This document shows, piece by piece, positions 1 through 12,300 of a stretch of DNA of 64,000 nt (position 1 is the first letter of the stretch; the number at the start of each line of letters is the position of its first letter). This DNA is from Pegea sp. RAD2-039. Its lineage: Eukaryota; Chordata; Thaliacea; Salpida; Salpidae. The position numbers and the translations under genes were made by a program. The notes under the pieces are model-generated. The model saw only the letters and a list, made by a program, of their open reading frames with translations. It did no database searches and was not told where the DNA came from. The stretch spans positions 186,001 through 250,000 of the forward strand of contig JAQGEQ010000163.1 of NCBI GenBank assembly GCA_034620365.1, written 5' to 3'.

Positions 1-313
1 TCTTGCAAAGGGACGTTTTCCAGTGCTGTTTGGTGTTATAGGTTCTTTCAAATTTTATAAAAAGTTGAATTAAATTTGCTTTTATTAGAATGGTGGTAAG
101 ATTATCAAGAAAATTGTTAGTTTTAAGTAAAGAAAATTAGTATCTAAAAAGTTTTTAAGTTTTAAAAGTATTTTTTAGAGGAAGCCACAAGAGTAACTTG
201 TACAAAAATGTCCAATTTACTTCTTGGTGTGGAACATTTACTGTATTAAAAAATGGTAGATGGGGTTTTAAAGAAAAAAATTGTTTACAAAATTCTCAGT
301 TTATCTGTAAAAA
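1..313 (+). other. C-terminal half of a C-type lectin domain (two exons)
   Basis: Exon 1-41 (ends YR, phase 2) joins in phase to an exon starting at 179. The second exon encodes CGTFTVLKNGRWGF followed by a Cys and then QFICKK. The spacing W...C...FIC is the usual C-terminal signature of C-type lectin domains. Polycystin-1 and PKD1L2 also carry such a domain, which supports the family call. The first half lies outside the window. Splice sites are inferred. Confidence 0.6.
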
Positions 314-3300
314 AAGTCAGTTGAATTTATTCATAAAATTTCAAACTTAAATAAAAGAGAAAAACAACTTCTGTATTTCAGAAGCTTTAAATGTATGCAC
401 AAAACCCTTTCGTCCACCAAAAGCTTTGATACTAAGAGATGATTGGTCAGTTAATGGTGACGGGGTTACTTACAAGTGCCCCAGAGGATTCCATTTTCTT
501 CCTAATCAAACAGATGCAATTACAATAAGTTGCCACGAGTTTGATTCTAATTATACTTGGTCACGTGATATAACAAGCTTCAGATGTATAAGTTAGTTTC
601 TATTTAAATTATTTGATTCTCAATATTTCAATCGTTTAAATACTAACAGAAAAATCGTGTCAATTACCATGGAAACATGACAGCGTCGCCTGGAACATAA
701 CAGAAATCGAAACAGGAAATTTTAGTTTTGGAGATTCAGTGAGATACTTCTGTCGCGGTTCTGATGACTTCATAGGAGGATTAGAATCCAGAAAAGAATC
801 TTTTATCAGATGTAGCTCTTCACAGAAATGGGAACCAAACCCCAAAAAGATAAAATGTTTTGGTAAATTTGAAGTTAAAGTTGAAATCTTTCAAACTTTT
901 TTAATTTTCAAGAAAGGAAATGTGAACCAGCACCTTTAGTAGCATATTCAGATGTAAATTACGATATGAAGACAAGATTACTCTCATATTCGTGTCATCT
1001 TGGATTTTGGATTAGTCGAGGAGTTTTTCAAGTTGATGGAATTAGATGTTTGAAAGGACGATGGATTCCTGATCCTCTGATTGTTGTTAATTGTTCAGGT
1101 TCGTCATTCAAAACTTCCTATTTTCATAATTCAGTAAAAAATTCGTCAATAGATTTAAAAATTGTCGAATTTATTTCAGTTCTTTATTGTCTCCCTCCAA
1201 ACCCACCACCAATGTCTCGACTTGTTTACAACAACCTTGGGTGAGTTTAACAAACCAATTTACGTTTCTACTTTGATCAATTCAAGCTCTTCAAATTTCG
1301 TTATTTTGGAACACAGATACGGTTCAACAGTAAAAGTTGTTTGTGAATCGAACAGTCGTGCCTCGAAACCTAATCTAATCTCAACTTGTAGCAGTGAAGC
1401 ATTATGGTCACCACCAATCAACTCAACAAAATGTCAAAGTTAGATAGAATCTAAACTTAAATTCCAACTCTTAAAATGAAGAAAATATCAAATATCAGTT
1501 TTGTTTTCATAGAAAGAGCTTGCCTGAAAATAACTGAACTTGACAATGACATTAGAATCGATGGTGACCAAGATTACTACTTCGAGAACGACGTTGTTCA
1601 GTTGTCATGCCTTCAAAAAGGTGCTTTTAAAAGTTGTTTAATTCAAACTAAATATTTTCTTGTTACTAAGGATATGGTATTCAAGCACCATTTCAAATTT
1701 ATAGTCCTCAAAGAGAGTTATGTTTGACCTTTTTTGAAAACTCAACAAACATCAAACTTAAAAACTGCAGAAGAAATTCTGTGAATCAAATGTTCAAATG
1801 GAGAAGAGATAACCAGCTAGAAATTTATTCAAATTCCACAAAGGTTATTTCAGTTTCAATAAAAATTAAAGTATGATTAGAATTTAGGCTTAAGTTTCCA
1901 TTATTTTCATTTATCTCAAAATCAAATTCTGGTTTAGTTACAAATTAATCTTTGAATTAATGAAATTCAAACTTGACTTGTAGCTATGTGTTGAAGCTGC
2001 ATCACGTGGTTCTGTTACATTAACTTCTTGTGATTTGATTGGTTCAGTTAGTCCCAGGTAATTTTCTAGATGAATTTGTTGATATAAAGTATCAGAAAAA
2101 GTAATTTTTTAATAGTATCTTGTATATTTAGTAAATATAATCTTTAAATGAATGAAAATAGAAAATTTTACTGATAATAATTTATTGAAATTATTTTGAA
2201 GTAAATCTTGGAATTGTAAAAATACTTTTGGAACAAACAATTATCTTGTTTCAACTTCGACAAAAATTTTGAGGTAACAAAATTATTATTCAAATTTTTG
2301 TTGAGTTTTCTGATAAATGAATAATATTTGATTGGCTAAACATCAAAACTTCATTAAATCATCTAAAACTTCAAACTTTGACAAAATGATGGATTTAGAG
2401 CTGGCTCTGTGGGTGAAGATGTGAAGTCAGGGTCTTATGTGGATATACTAGCTCACTGGAGGGTTTGGAAAAACTCAAATAATTTTGATATCTGTTCATT
2501 TAAAAGTAAAAATTATTTAATTTATTTGTAGCATCTGTTATTACTAATTTCTATTTAAAATATAAAAAACTCCAAATATTTTCACGAATATTCGGTTGTG
2601 GTCGCCACAATAAACCTTATTTGTTATTTCAGATCCATTTTCAGTGATAAAAACTAAATGTTCTTTTGAAAGTCAATGGATGCCGCCTCTTAATATGCTT
2701 CAATGTGTTAGTAATAAATGTCCTCCACTAGCTAAACTCGATAAAGCAACTGCAACCATTGGTCAGTGGTTTTATTCAAGTATTTCTCTTTTGAAGTAAA
2801 TATATTTTGTTTTGTAGTTTCAACGAATAAAACTTTTGCTTCATTTGGAGAATATACATGTGATAAAGGTTACTTGTTTTCTGATCAAAATAAAATCACA
2901 AAAGTTAGTTGTGTTGGAAACTCGTCATGGAAACCATCAATTGAAACGTTGAGTTGTCAACGTATCAGCTGTTCATCGCCACCGACAATTCGATTTTCAA
3001 TTATTGAAGGAGAAATTTGGAAATATTCCTCATCAATCCGATATACTTGCTCCCGCGGTGAGATCAACTTTTTCTACTTCAACATAAATCATTATTTTCT
3101 TGACATCAGGTTTTTGGATGTCTCATGGTCTCGATTGGAAGCAATCTCGTTGTTCTGAAGATGGAACCTGGAACCCAAATCCTTCTAACTTTGAATGCAA
3201 ACGTAAAAATGAAAAATTAAAAGTTTCAAATAATCGAATTTCAGAAATATTTTTCAGCTATCATCTGTAGCCGAGTAAAGAAATTGAGAAATGGGGTTGT

Positions 3301-6300
3301 TACTTCATCTTCTAATATTTTATTTAGAAAAGTTGTTGTGTGAGACACTTAAAAACACATTTTGTTGTTTTTTTCATCGAATAAATTTCATTTTTAAAGG
3401 TTTTCTTGTAATATCGGTTTTTGGTTTGAAAAAGGAACAGTCGTGAGAACCACAGTTTGCGGTGAACAAGGACTTTTAAAACCAAACCCAAGCAAATGGA
3501 AGTGTAGACGTGAGTTTATTCAGTCAGAAAAATATTTAAAATAACATTTGGAATCATCTAAACTCAATTTTATCATCTTGTGATATTCTTATATTAAAAA
3601 CAAATTAATTTTAGCTGCTACTTGTAAAGTTCCTCAACTTCCTTTATACATGAGCATCGTTTCGTCGACATCATCATCATCTGTTCAAGGAGGTAAGCTT
3701 ATAAAAGTCTCAAAATATATGACAAGTTTCTACAATACACTTGAAAATCTTTGAAAAATTTAAATATTTCATTTCAGATATATTTCAAAAACTTTATAAA
3801 CTGAAATCTTTAACTTCTATAAAAATTTTTGTTGTTTAATTTAAATAAGAAAACTTGTAATTGAAAATTACTAATTTTGGATAAAATTTCAAATTTTTTA
3901 GGTAAAAATTTAACTCTAGAATGTCTTCCAAATTTCTCAATCAACGGAAATATTCGAACAAATATTAGTTGTCAAAGTACAGGGAGATTATTTCCTGATC
4001 CATCTAAACTTCAATGCCAACGTGATTTTCAATCACAGATTATTACAAAAATAAACCTAATATTTGATTTTCAGCTGCAACATGTAGAGAACTTATTCAT
4101 ATTCCAAATGCTGTTGTAACTATTCAATCCTCAAAACAAATTACAAATGGAGTAGTTCCATCAGGAACTATCTACCAATTGACTTGCGATCAAGGTTTCT
4201 GGATTGATCAACAGATTAGGCTAAGAACAACAAAGATAGAATGTCAATCAAATGGTTTGTATCATCCACAGGAGATCGAGTGCAAAGGTAAACTTAATAA
4301 GAAGTTTTAAAAAAAGTAATTTTCAAAATTAATTGATTTTAGAAACTCGTTGTGATGACCCACTAAGAATTAGTAATGCTGATATACTAACACCACCAGC
4401 TCTGACTTACAAATCAGTTGTTGTTTATAAATGTTGGGAAGGTTTCGCAATTTACACTTTTAGAAATCAAAAACGGAATCAGTATGTTACAATGTGTAAC
4501 GAGCTTGGTTCATATACGCCGTCTTTAAGTGGAATCCTTTGCGAAAGTGAGTGTCACGTTGCTGTAGAAACAGAAAACTGTATATGTGTTCAAAAACTTA
4601 ACTTGTATTCACGATTTCTATCAGGAGTGCGTTGTTATGTTCCTACGTTACCATCCGCAAACGGCGTATTTAGTCGTAGCAGTCCGTGGTTAAGCTCATT
4701 TAAATATGAAGATAAATTTTCGTTGACTTGTAAATATGGGTTTTGGATACGAAGTTTAAGAAGTCATTCGATTGAATTTAAATGTGAATCTTCTGGATAT
4801 TTCAATCCAAACCCTTCTCTAGTTGAATGTGAAAGTAAATTAAAATTTCAACTTTTGACGAATTTAAACTCACTGATTTCTTGAAGGTATTGAATGTCCT
4901 GTTCCACCTTCTTATATTAGAGCATCATCAACTTCTGATGGTCTGATGTTTGGATCAATAGCAAAGTATCAATGTAAACTTGGATACGGTTCAAGATCAA
5001 ATCCTGAGATGAAATCATGGAGTAAAAGATGCGAGATTAGCGGAGAATGGAAATCAATTGAAGAAGTTGTTAAATGCGAATGTAAGTCAACTTCAAGAAA
5101 CTCTCATCATAAAATCTTGATAATTTCTGATTCAGTGATTGACTGCGGGACTCCACCAAAGGTTCCTGATTCGATTCGATATTTTGGATCTACAAAATGG
5201 AACAGTAGCAGCATTTATGAGTGTTTATCTGGAAAGCGATTTGATTTGGGCGTGGGGACTAAGAAGGTTGTTTGTGGGATCAACGGAAGATGGAATAATG
5301 GAGATGAAATTGGAAGTTGTAAAGGTGAGGGTCTTGTGATCTGTTTGATGAATTTGATTTGATTGAAAACATAACAACAGTTACGACTTGTATACATCCA
5401 AACAAACTTACTACAAATGCTGAATTTAGTGGAAGTGGTCTCAAATATTTGGATATTTTTAATGTTCATTGTCATCAAGGATATCAAATGAAACATCAAA
5501 TTACAAGAGTTTCAATCAGATGTATGCAAGATGGTAGATGGAGTCTTCCAACATCCACATGGAAATGTAAAAGTAAGTTTTCTTGTAGAAAAATATTCAG
5601 TTTGTTAATAATATAATATTGCCAACATTATCATTTCTAAACTGTGAATTTTTCCTTCCATGTAATTGTTCACTGTTATATGTTTTGAGGACTACTAAAA
5701 TGCCATGTGTTACATCTTTTGCTTTCTATATTTTTAACTTAATAGATATTATTTGTGAGAATGTGTTAGCGAGAAGTGCTCTGTTCAGGCACCCTCCTTC
5801 ACGTTTATTGTAATAAATATTTAAATATAAGTTTATAACTTTCGAAGTATTTAGAAATTGTTTTTCTTTTGGTAGTTTCAAAATGTTCGGAGCCTTCTTC
5901 TGTGATTGGAGCGTTTAAAAACGGATCTATATTTGAAAGAGGAAGTCTCGTCAAATATAAATGTCTTCCTGGGAAGTTATTTGAAAGAAATAAAAGTGAA
6001 ATACAAATTCGATGTATGAACGATTCGACTTGGTCAATAAATCCAAATAGTTTAAAATGTTTAGGTGAGACTGGTTTTTAATTTGAAGTGATATCAGAAC
6101 AAATAAAAAGTTGTTTTCAATTACATCTCATATTTCTGATGATAAACAAATTCTACTTTTAGATGAAAACATGTTTCTTTGCAACCGACCACCAGTTGTA
6201 GAAAACACAATTGTGCTTATAGATGGTTATGGTGTTGGAAGCAAAGCTACCATTCAATGTAAAATTGGTTACTGGTTTTCAGTTGGTGTTTATGAAAAAG

Positions 6301-9300
6301 AAATTGTTTGTCATTTATCTGGTTCCTGGTTAAATATTCCGTTACATGGTTGTCAAGGTTTATTTACTTTCAATAATTCATTTTTTATAATAATTTTCTA
6401 AAGTATTCCATCAAATCTATAAAAGTTTTTTCTGCTGACAAATTTATTACATGAATTACATGAAAACAATTTGCTTCAATCTTACGGTTTAGCTTTTATT
6501 CTAGTAACAAGTTTTAGGATTAAAAAAGAGATTATAAAATAAATATAATTTTGTAAATATTGAAGTAAAATTGCTTTTCAAGAGATCAGATGTTCACCTC
6601 CAATATTGAAGAAGAATCAAGACTTGTTAGTGGTTCCTACTGGACCTTTATCATTCAATGACAAACTGATTTTTATGTGCAAAGATACAAAGAAAGTTAG
6701 ATTTTCTAATAAGGTGACAAATCCTATTTCGATTTTGAAGAAATTTCTGAAACTGATTTTGTTTCATTCTCATATTCAGAAAGCAGTAATTGGATTGAAC
6801 TATGTCCCGATGACTTGCTTACAATCAGGCAAATGGGAACCAAGTCCTGAAACCTTAGAATGTTTAGATGGTTTGTTTTCAGTAAAGAAAATTATAAAAT
6901 AATCAAAATACGATTTCAGTAGTAAAAAAGTAGTTTTCAAACAACTGATAAAAAGTTAATTTAATTTATACGATAGCAACTGATTGAAATTATTCCAAAT
7001 ATGACTGACTTGTTACTTTTTAAGTGATCGGTTGTTCAACTTTACAACTACCTCAAGAAGGAAATATCGAATTTGTATCTCCATTATCAGCAAACCAAAC
7101 AGAATTTCTAGTGAATGAAGTTGTCAAGATCAAATGCAAGATTGGTTTCTTCTTCCAAAAAGGGGTTGGGAGTGTTGAGACTGAATGTTTAGGAAATAAT
7201 CTTTGGTATCCACCAACTGAACGATTATTTTGTGTTGGTGAGATTTGTTGATTAAAAAAATAAAATTTTCTGATTAAAAGATTTAAATTGTAGAGATGCG
7301 TTGTACTCTACCCAAGAAACCAAAAAACGGTTTCTTCTACGGAGATGGAACCTCAATTAAAAGTAAAATAAAATTCCGTTGTTTTGATGGCTACAAAATG
7401 AGATCAAGTCTTTATGATTCCAAAGAAGATATTGAAGAAGTTGATCTTGAATGCGGAGAACTCGGTATTTGGATAGGAATTGAAAATATCTATGATTGTT
7501 CACGTAAATTCAATTTATAAATTTTAATATCTTTCAAAACAGATTTTTCTTTCTAGCTGTTCGATGTTCTTACCCCGAGACATCTCCGTTAGGTTCTGTG
7601 AGATTATCAAACAATTTGATTCTTCCAACAAATGGAGTGAAAGTTCGATACAAATGTGAAAAGCATGGTAAGCAAAAGTCGATCAAAAGTTTAAAAAGTT
7701 TAATTCAGAATCAATTTATTTGTATTTTTTCATCTTTATGATGTTGGAACAAAACTTGTTTTTAGGACATCAATTTTTCAAAGGAAATGACACTTTTGAA
7801 ATTGAATGTGGGAGAAATGGGAAATGGTTTCCTTCTGATCCTCATCTTATACCTTCATGTAAAGGTAGAAAAAAATAAACTTATTCCATCTGCAAAATAA
7901 ATATATGAATTATTTTGTTTTTGTTTTTGTTGTTGTTGTTTTTTTTTTGTTGTTCTTGTTTGTTTTGTTTTTGCTGTTGTATTTCTTTGTTTTTGTGTTT
8001 TTGTTTTGTTTTGTTGCTGTTACACTTCTTTGCTGTTGTTGTTGTTGTAGTTTTGTTTTTGTTGCTGTAGTGTTGTTTTTGTTGTTGTTGTTTTGCTGTT
8101 GTATTTCTTTGTTGTTTTTGTGGTTTTGTTTTTCACATTTCCTAAATTCATATTTTTGTAATCAGAAGCTTTATGCTTTTCTCCACCGGATATCCCAAAC
8201 TCTATCCGCGACCTTGGATCTCGTTTTCGAATCGGACACGAAGTCGTGTACACGTGTTCTGCCAGTCAAACCAAGTTCAATATCGAACCACGTGACAACA
8301 AGACCTTCTACAAAGTCGTGTGTGGAGAAGACCTCGAATATCATCCAATTCTTCCTACAGGGGTTGAATGTATTCGTAAGTAACTTCATTTCATCTCACA
8401 AACCATTCAAGCGTGAATTCTAGCTGTCGAATGTGGAACTCCGCCCACTATCATCAACGCTGTCGATTCATGGAATATCTTCAATCGTTTTTATGTAAAT
8501 GACGTCATCACTTACACTTGTAACCCTGGTTACCGATTTCGATTGTCGCGAGCCACAACGCGATTAACTTCTCACTGTACAGCAGATGGAGTCTGGAGTC
8601 CTGATCCAACTAATGAGTTTTGTGATAGTGAGTCCTTCATATATCAGTTGGAATCTGTTACTGAAATTATTTCTTAGTTTTTTTAACTTTTTTGCGCCAT
8701 AAAAAGTTTGGTAAAAAACCAGATTTACTTGTAAACTTGTAATTACTGATAAAAGTTTCTCTGTTTCAGTTGTGAAATGTGAAAAACCTCCAGAAAAATT
8801 TCTTTTTGGTTCTTTCTATGGATCTTCATTTAGTTACAATGATATTGTAACTTGTCAATGTAATCCTGGGTTTGTAATTTCAACTCCAGCATCCTTGTTA
8901 CCTGTCTCGAAACTTGAAGTAAAATGTCAAGAAAATGGAAGATGGAATGTTGATATAAGATCTATTAATTGTTCAAGTTAGTTGTAGATAATCAAACTCA
9001 GTGAAAAAATTATTCAAATTTCTAGGAAAAGTTTGTGGTAAGCCTCCTAACATCATATCTTCATCTGTAATCGGGAACAACTCTGAATTCGGTGATCAGA
9101 TTATTTTTAAGTGTTTAGACGGCTACTATATAAATCAAGAAAACAGAAAAAGCAACTTATCCATGTTTTGTTCTAAAAATGGAATATGGACTCACAACGG
9201 TACTCAGCAGACATTTGCGTGTAAACGTAAGTCGTCGTAACATCAATATCTCTGAATCTGTCATTTTTATCAATCAATCAGCGTTTAATTGTGGAAAACC

Positions 9301-12300
9301 TCTCATTGTTCACGGAGCTGTAATTGAATATGAAAATATGATGAAGTTAAAAACACTTGGAAGCAAGATAACTTATCATTGTATCAAAGGTTTGATTGAA
9401 AGATGACTGAAAACGAGGTGTAAGTTGCTGATTACAGGAATGAAAGTGAGATCTAACTCGAGTTTTGGTTTGATATATTCTCAAGAAGTAGTTTGTACGA
9501 AGCAAGGTTGGAAACCATCAGCTGCTAGAATTAACTGCAGCGGTAAAATTTAGTTGATATCTAACAAATATTTGAAGAAATCTTATTTTCAGTTGTATCA
9601 TGCAAAGTCCCGGTAGCTCCCAAAAATTCAAAGATTACAGGATTCAGATGGATTACAGAAACTGAAAAACGCTTTTTCTTTAATGATGTTGCAACTCTTA
9701 TTTGTAAAAAAGGATTTATTCATTCAGCAACTCGACAAACACGTGTAACTGCTGTGTGTTTGGAAACAGGGACATTTGATAAAGATCTTTTTGCTTTTAA
9801 ATGCACAGGTCAATTTACATTAAATAGTTTTTAAACATTTCAATCTTCAACAATAAAACTAAAAATTTTTCCCAGAAATTAAATGCCCAAACCCTGTTTT
9901 TGTTCCTTATTCTCGTCGTTTTGGTGTGAATCAAAACTATATGTCAAAAGTGACTTTTGTTTGCCAACCTGGTTACATGATAAGTCCAGGTCAACTACAA
10001 ATCACTATCATTTGTTCAGAAGATGGTTATTGGGAACCGAAACAGTTAGTTGCGTGTAAAAGTAAGTTTGAAATCTTACTGAAATGAAATATATTCAGTT
10101 TGTATTTGAAACAGAAACTTCTTGTAAAAGTCCTCCTGTAGTTCAAGGAACTATTATAAGTGAAGATAAAGTTAAGACATCTGTAAATGCTTCTGTAATG
10201 TACAGTTGTGATCCTAATCTCGACTACTACGAGACATCTGCGTTGGTATGGCAACGAGACGCTATTGGAGAAAGTAGAGTTGATGAAAGTAAGGAGAAGT
10301 ATCAGAAAGTCACGTGTCAATCGTCAGGAGTTTGGTTTCCAAACCCGCTTCGAATGAAGTGTATTGGTATTTAATCAATTCAAGAATTTGATTTGAAAAC
10401 TCAAAAAGTTTTTTCAGATTTAAAAAATTCATCTTCAGTTTCAATGATAGATCGCGTTCAAAGCGCTTCAATTCTAACTTCAAATAATCCACGAGAAAGC
10501 TCAACGCTGATTGGATCTTTCCGGGAACCGCGCGCTTGGATCTCGTCGAATAGTTACATCTTCTTCGACGGATCAACTAGAAACGAAGGGATTTATTGCG
10601 GTGAAGAAAGTGTAAGTTGAAAAATCCCGGAAATCGAATCTCGATTCATCTTCTCGCTTCAGTCGCTGCTGATCGCGAATCTAGGAAAATGGTTGGAGAT
10701 AGATCCAGAAGAAGTCCTCACAGATCATTTACCCGGATTAGATTTTGTAAAAGGGATAGAAGTTGGTATCGAGTATTTAGTTGATGACTTCGATGACACA
10801 TACTGGATGCCAGTTGAGGTAAATCTTTCAATCTAATCTTTAGATGAAGATTTATCAATTTATGATAGGCTCCGTCAAGTTATGATCATTATTTAAGTTG
10901 GGAAGGTTGGAATGTAAAGTTTGATTTATTAGATGAACATTTAATTGGAAGTTTTCATTTAAAAACTTCTCATAATTTAGAAAATGACGTCAAAGTTCGT
11001 TGAAATTTCTTTTTTAATATTTGATTTGCTTCAATTAATTTCATTTTCAGACATTTTATGTGAAATATCTCAACAAGTTAGATGAATGGGAAACATTAGG
11101 ACCTTTTTATACGATTCATGGATCTTTTCGAAGAGAATATTTCGTTGATTTCACTCCAATACAAGCGAGGTCTCAAAATAAATCGATTGAAACCCTTGCG
11201 TTTTGAAAACACGAATATTTTACAGATATATTCAACTTGATATCACCGAAACACTTCTGATGCACCCTCCTATCGTATATAGTTTCGGAGTATTTGCCTC
11301 ACCAGCTACTTGTGTTTTATTTCCTGGCGTTTATTCATTCATTATTCCAATTTTTATCTCTTTAACATTTCTTGGTTTTTGCTTCACTTTCTTTTCAGCT
11401 TTCACTTATGATATGAGAATACGTTGGCAGGTTTGTAATTTCAACTTTTACTTTTTCTATATTAACATCTGAATTGATATTTCTGTTAGCGGTTTGTGAT
11501 GCTAGTACCAGCAAACCTGAGAGATCAAATGAATAGAAACTCTCATCTCTATGAACTTCTTATCACGACTTCTTGGCGACGTAAAAAGATCGATTTACTC
11601 ATCAGAGTTGTCGGAAGTGAAAATAAATCATCTTTCCTCTGGATCAGGAATACTATGAAAGGATTGCTTCGGTAAATTAGATGTTTTGATCAATAAAATG
11701 ATTTCTAGAAATCCGAAAAGTAAATAACATTTCCGGCGATTTACAAACAGTTTAAATTTCTTAAATTCCAAGTTTTAAATTGTAATGTTTTTGAGCAGAC
11801 CTTCGTTTACTGATACAATCGTGTTTAAAGTCAATGGAGGTCTTGGGTACCCTAAAAGAGTCGATGTTCTTTGTGTAAACAAAAGTACTCCTGTTGAACG
11901 AAGGAAGAATTCCTTTCGACTTTTCCTCAAATATCGTAAACCAATTGAACAAATCTGGGGGGTTTCAGGACTTCAACTACGAGATCCTTATACATCAGCA
12001 AAATGGTTTGGTAAATCAACAAATACTCTCGATTATGGTTTATTTGATTCATTCATGAATTATCTGTTCCGGTCGCAAGGTGTTGGTGTTGAACATGGAA
12101 AACCAATCAGTTTTCATCTACTAAGCACTAAAAGTCGACCGAAGTCGATATTTCAGAGAGTCAGGTCTTATTTGAAACAATTGGTCAAGTTGTATTTTCG
12201 TCACCATCTTTTGGGCTGGTTATTTGTACGTCGTCCTGGACACTTGACCCGCAATTTGACAGCAGTTGAAAAAGCTCTATACTCTCTCACAATTTGTTTA

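Larger units (their letters stand above)
382..10366 (+). other. Array of about 30 sushi (CCP) modules
   Basis: Each module shows four Cys, a Y/F-x-C in the middle and a G-x-W before the last Cys. Modules lie near 382-592, 650-862, 916-1099, 1180-1438, 1512-2709, 2715-2960, 2961-3201, 3258-3509, 3615-4020, 4075-4287, 4343-4549, 4625-4831, 4887-5081, 5136-5324, 5381-5570, 5875-6064, 6164-6356, 6584-6868, 7024-7237, 7294-7503, 7557-7865, 8166-8373, 8423-8628, 8770-8978, 9026-9224, 9281-9541, 9592-9809, 9876-10060 and 10113-10366. Several are split by an extra internal intron, as at 1222-1315, 6714-6780 and 9390-9438. The stretch 1512-2709 is the most fragmented, with at least five short pieces, and its exon structure is uncertain. 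Sushi modules are extracellular, disulfide-bonded binding domains. Confidence 0.85.

Noticed and set aside
7905-8423. 172-codon open frame on the plus strand
   Set aside because: Its first two thirds are the T/G low-complexity tract; the rest is an out-of-frame reading of the sushi exon at 8166-8373.
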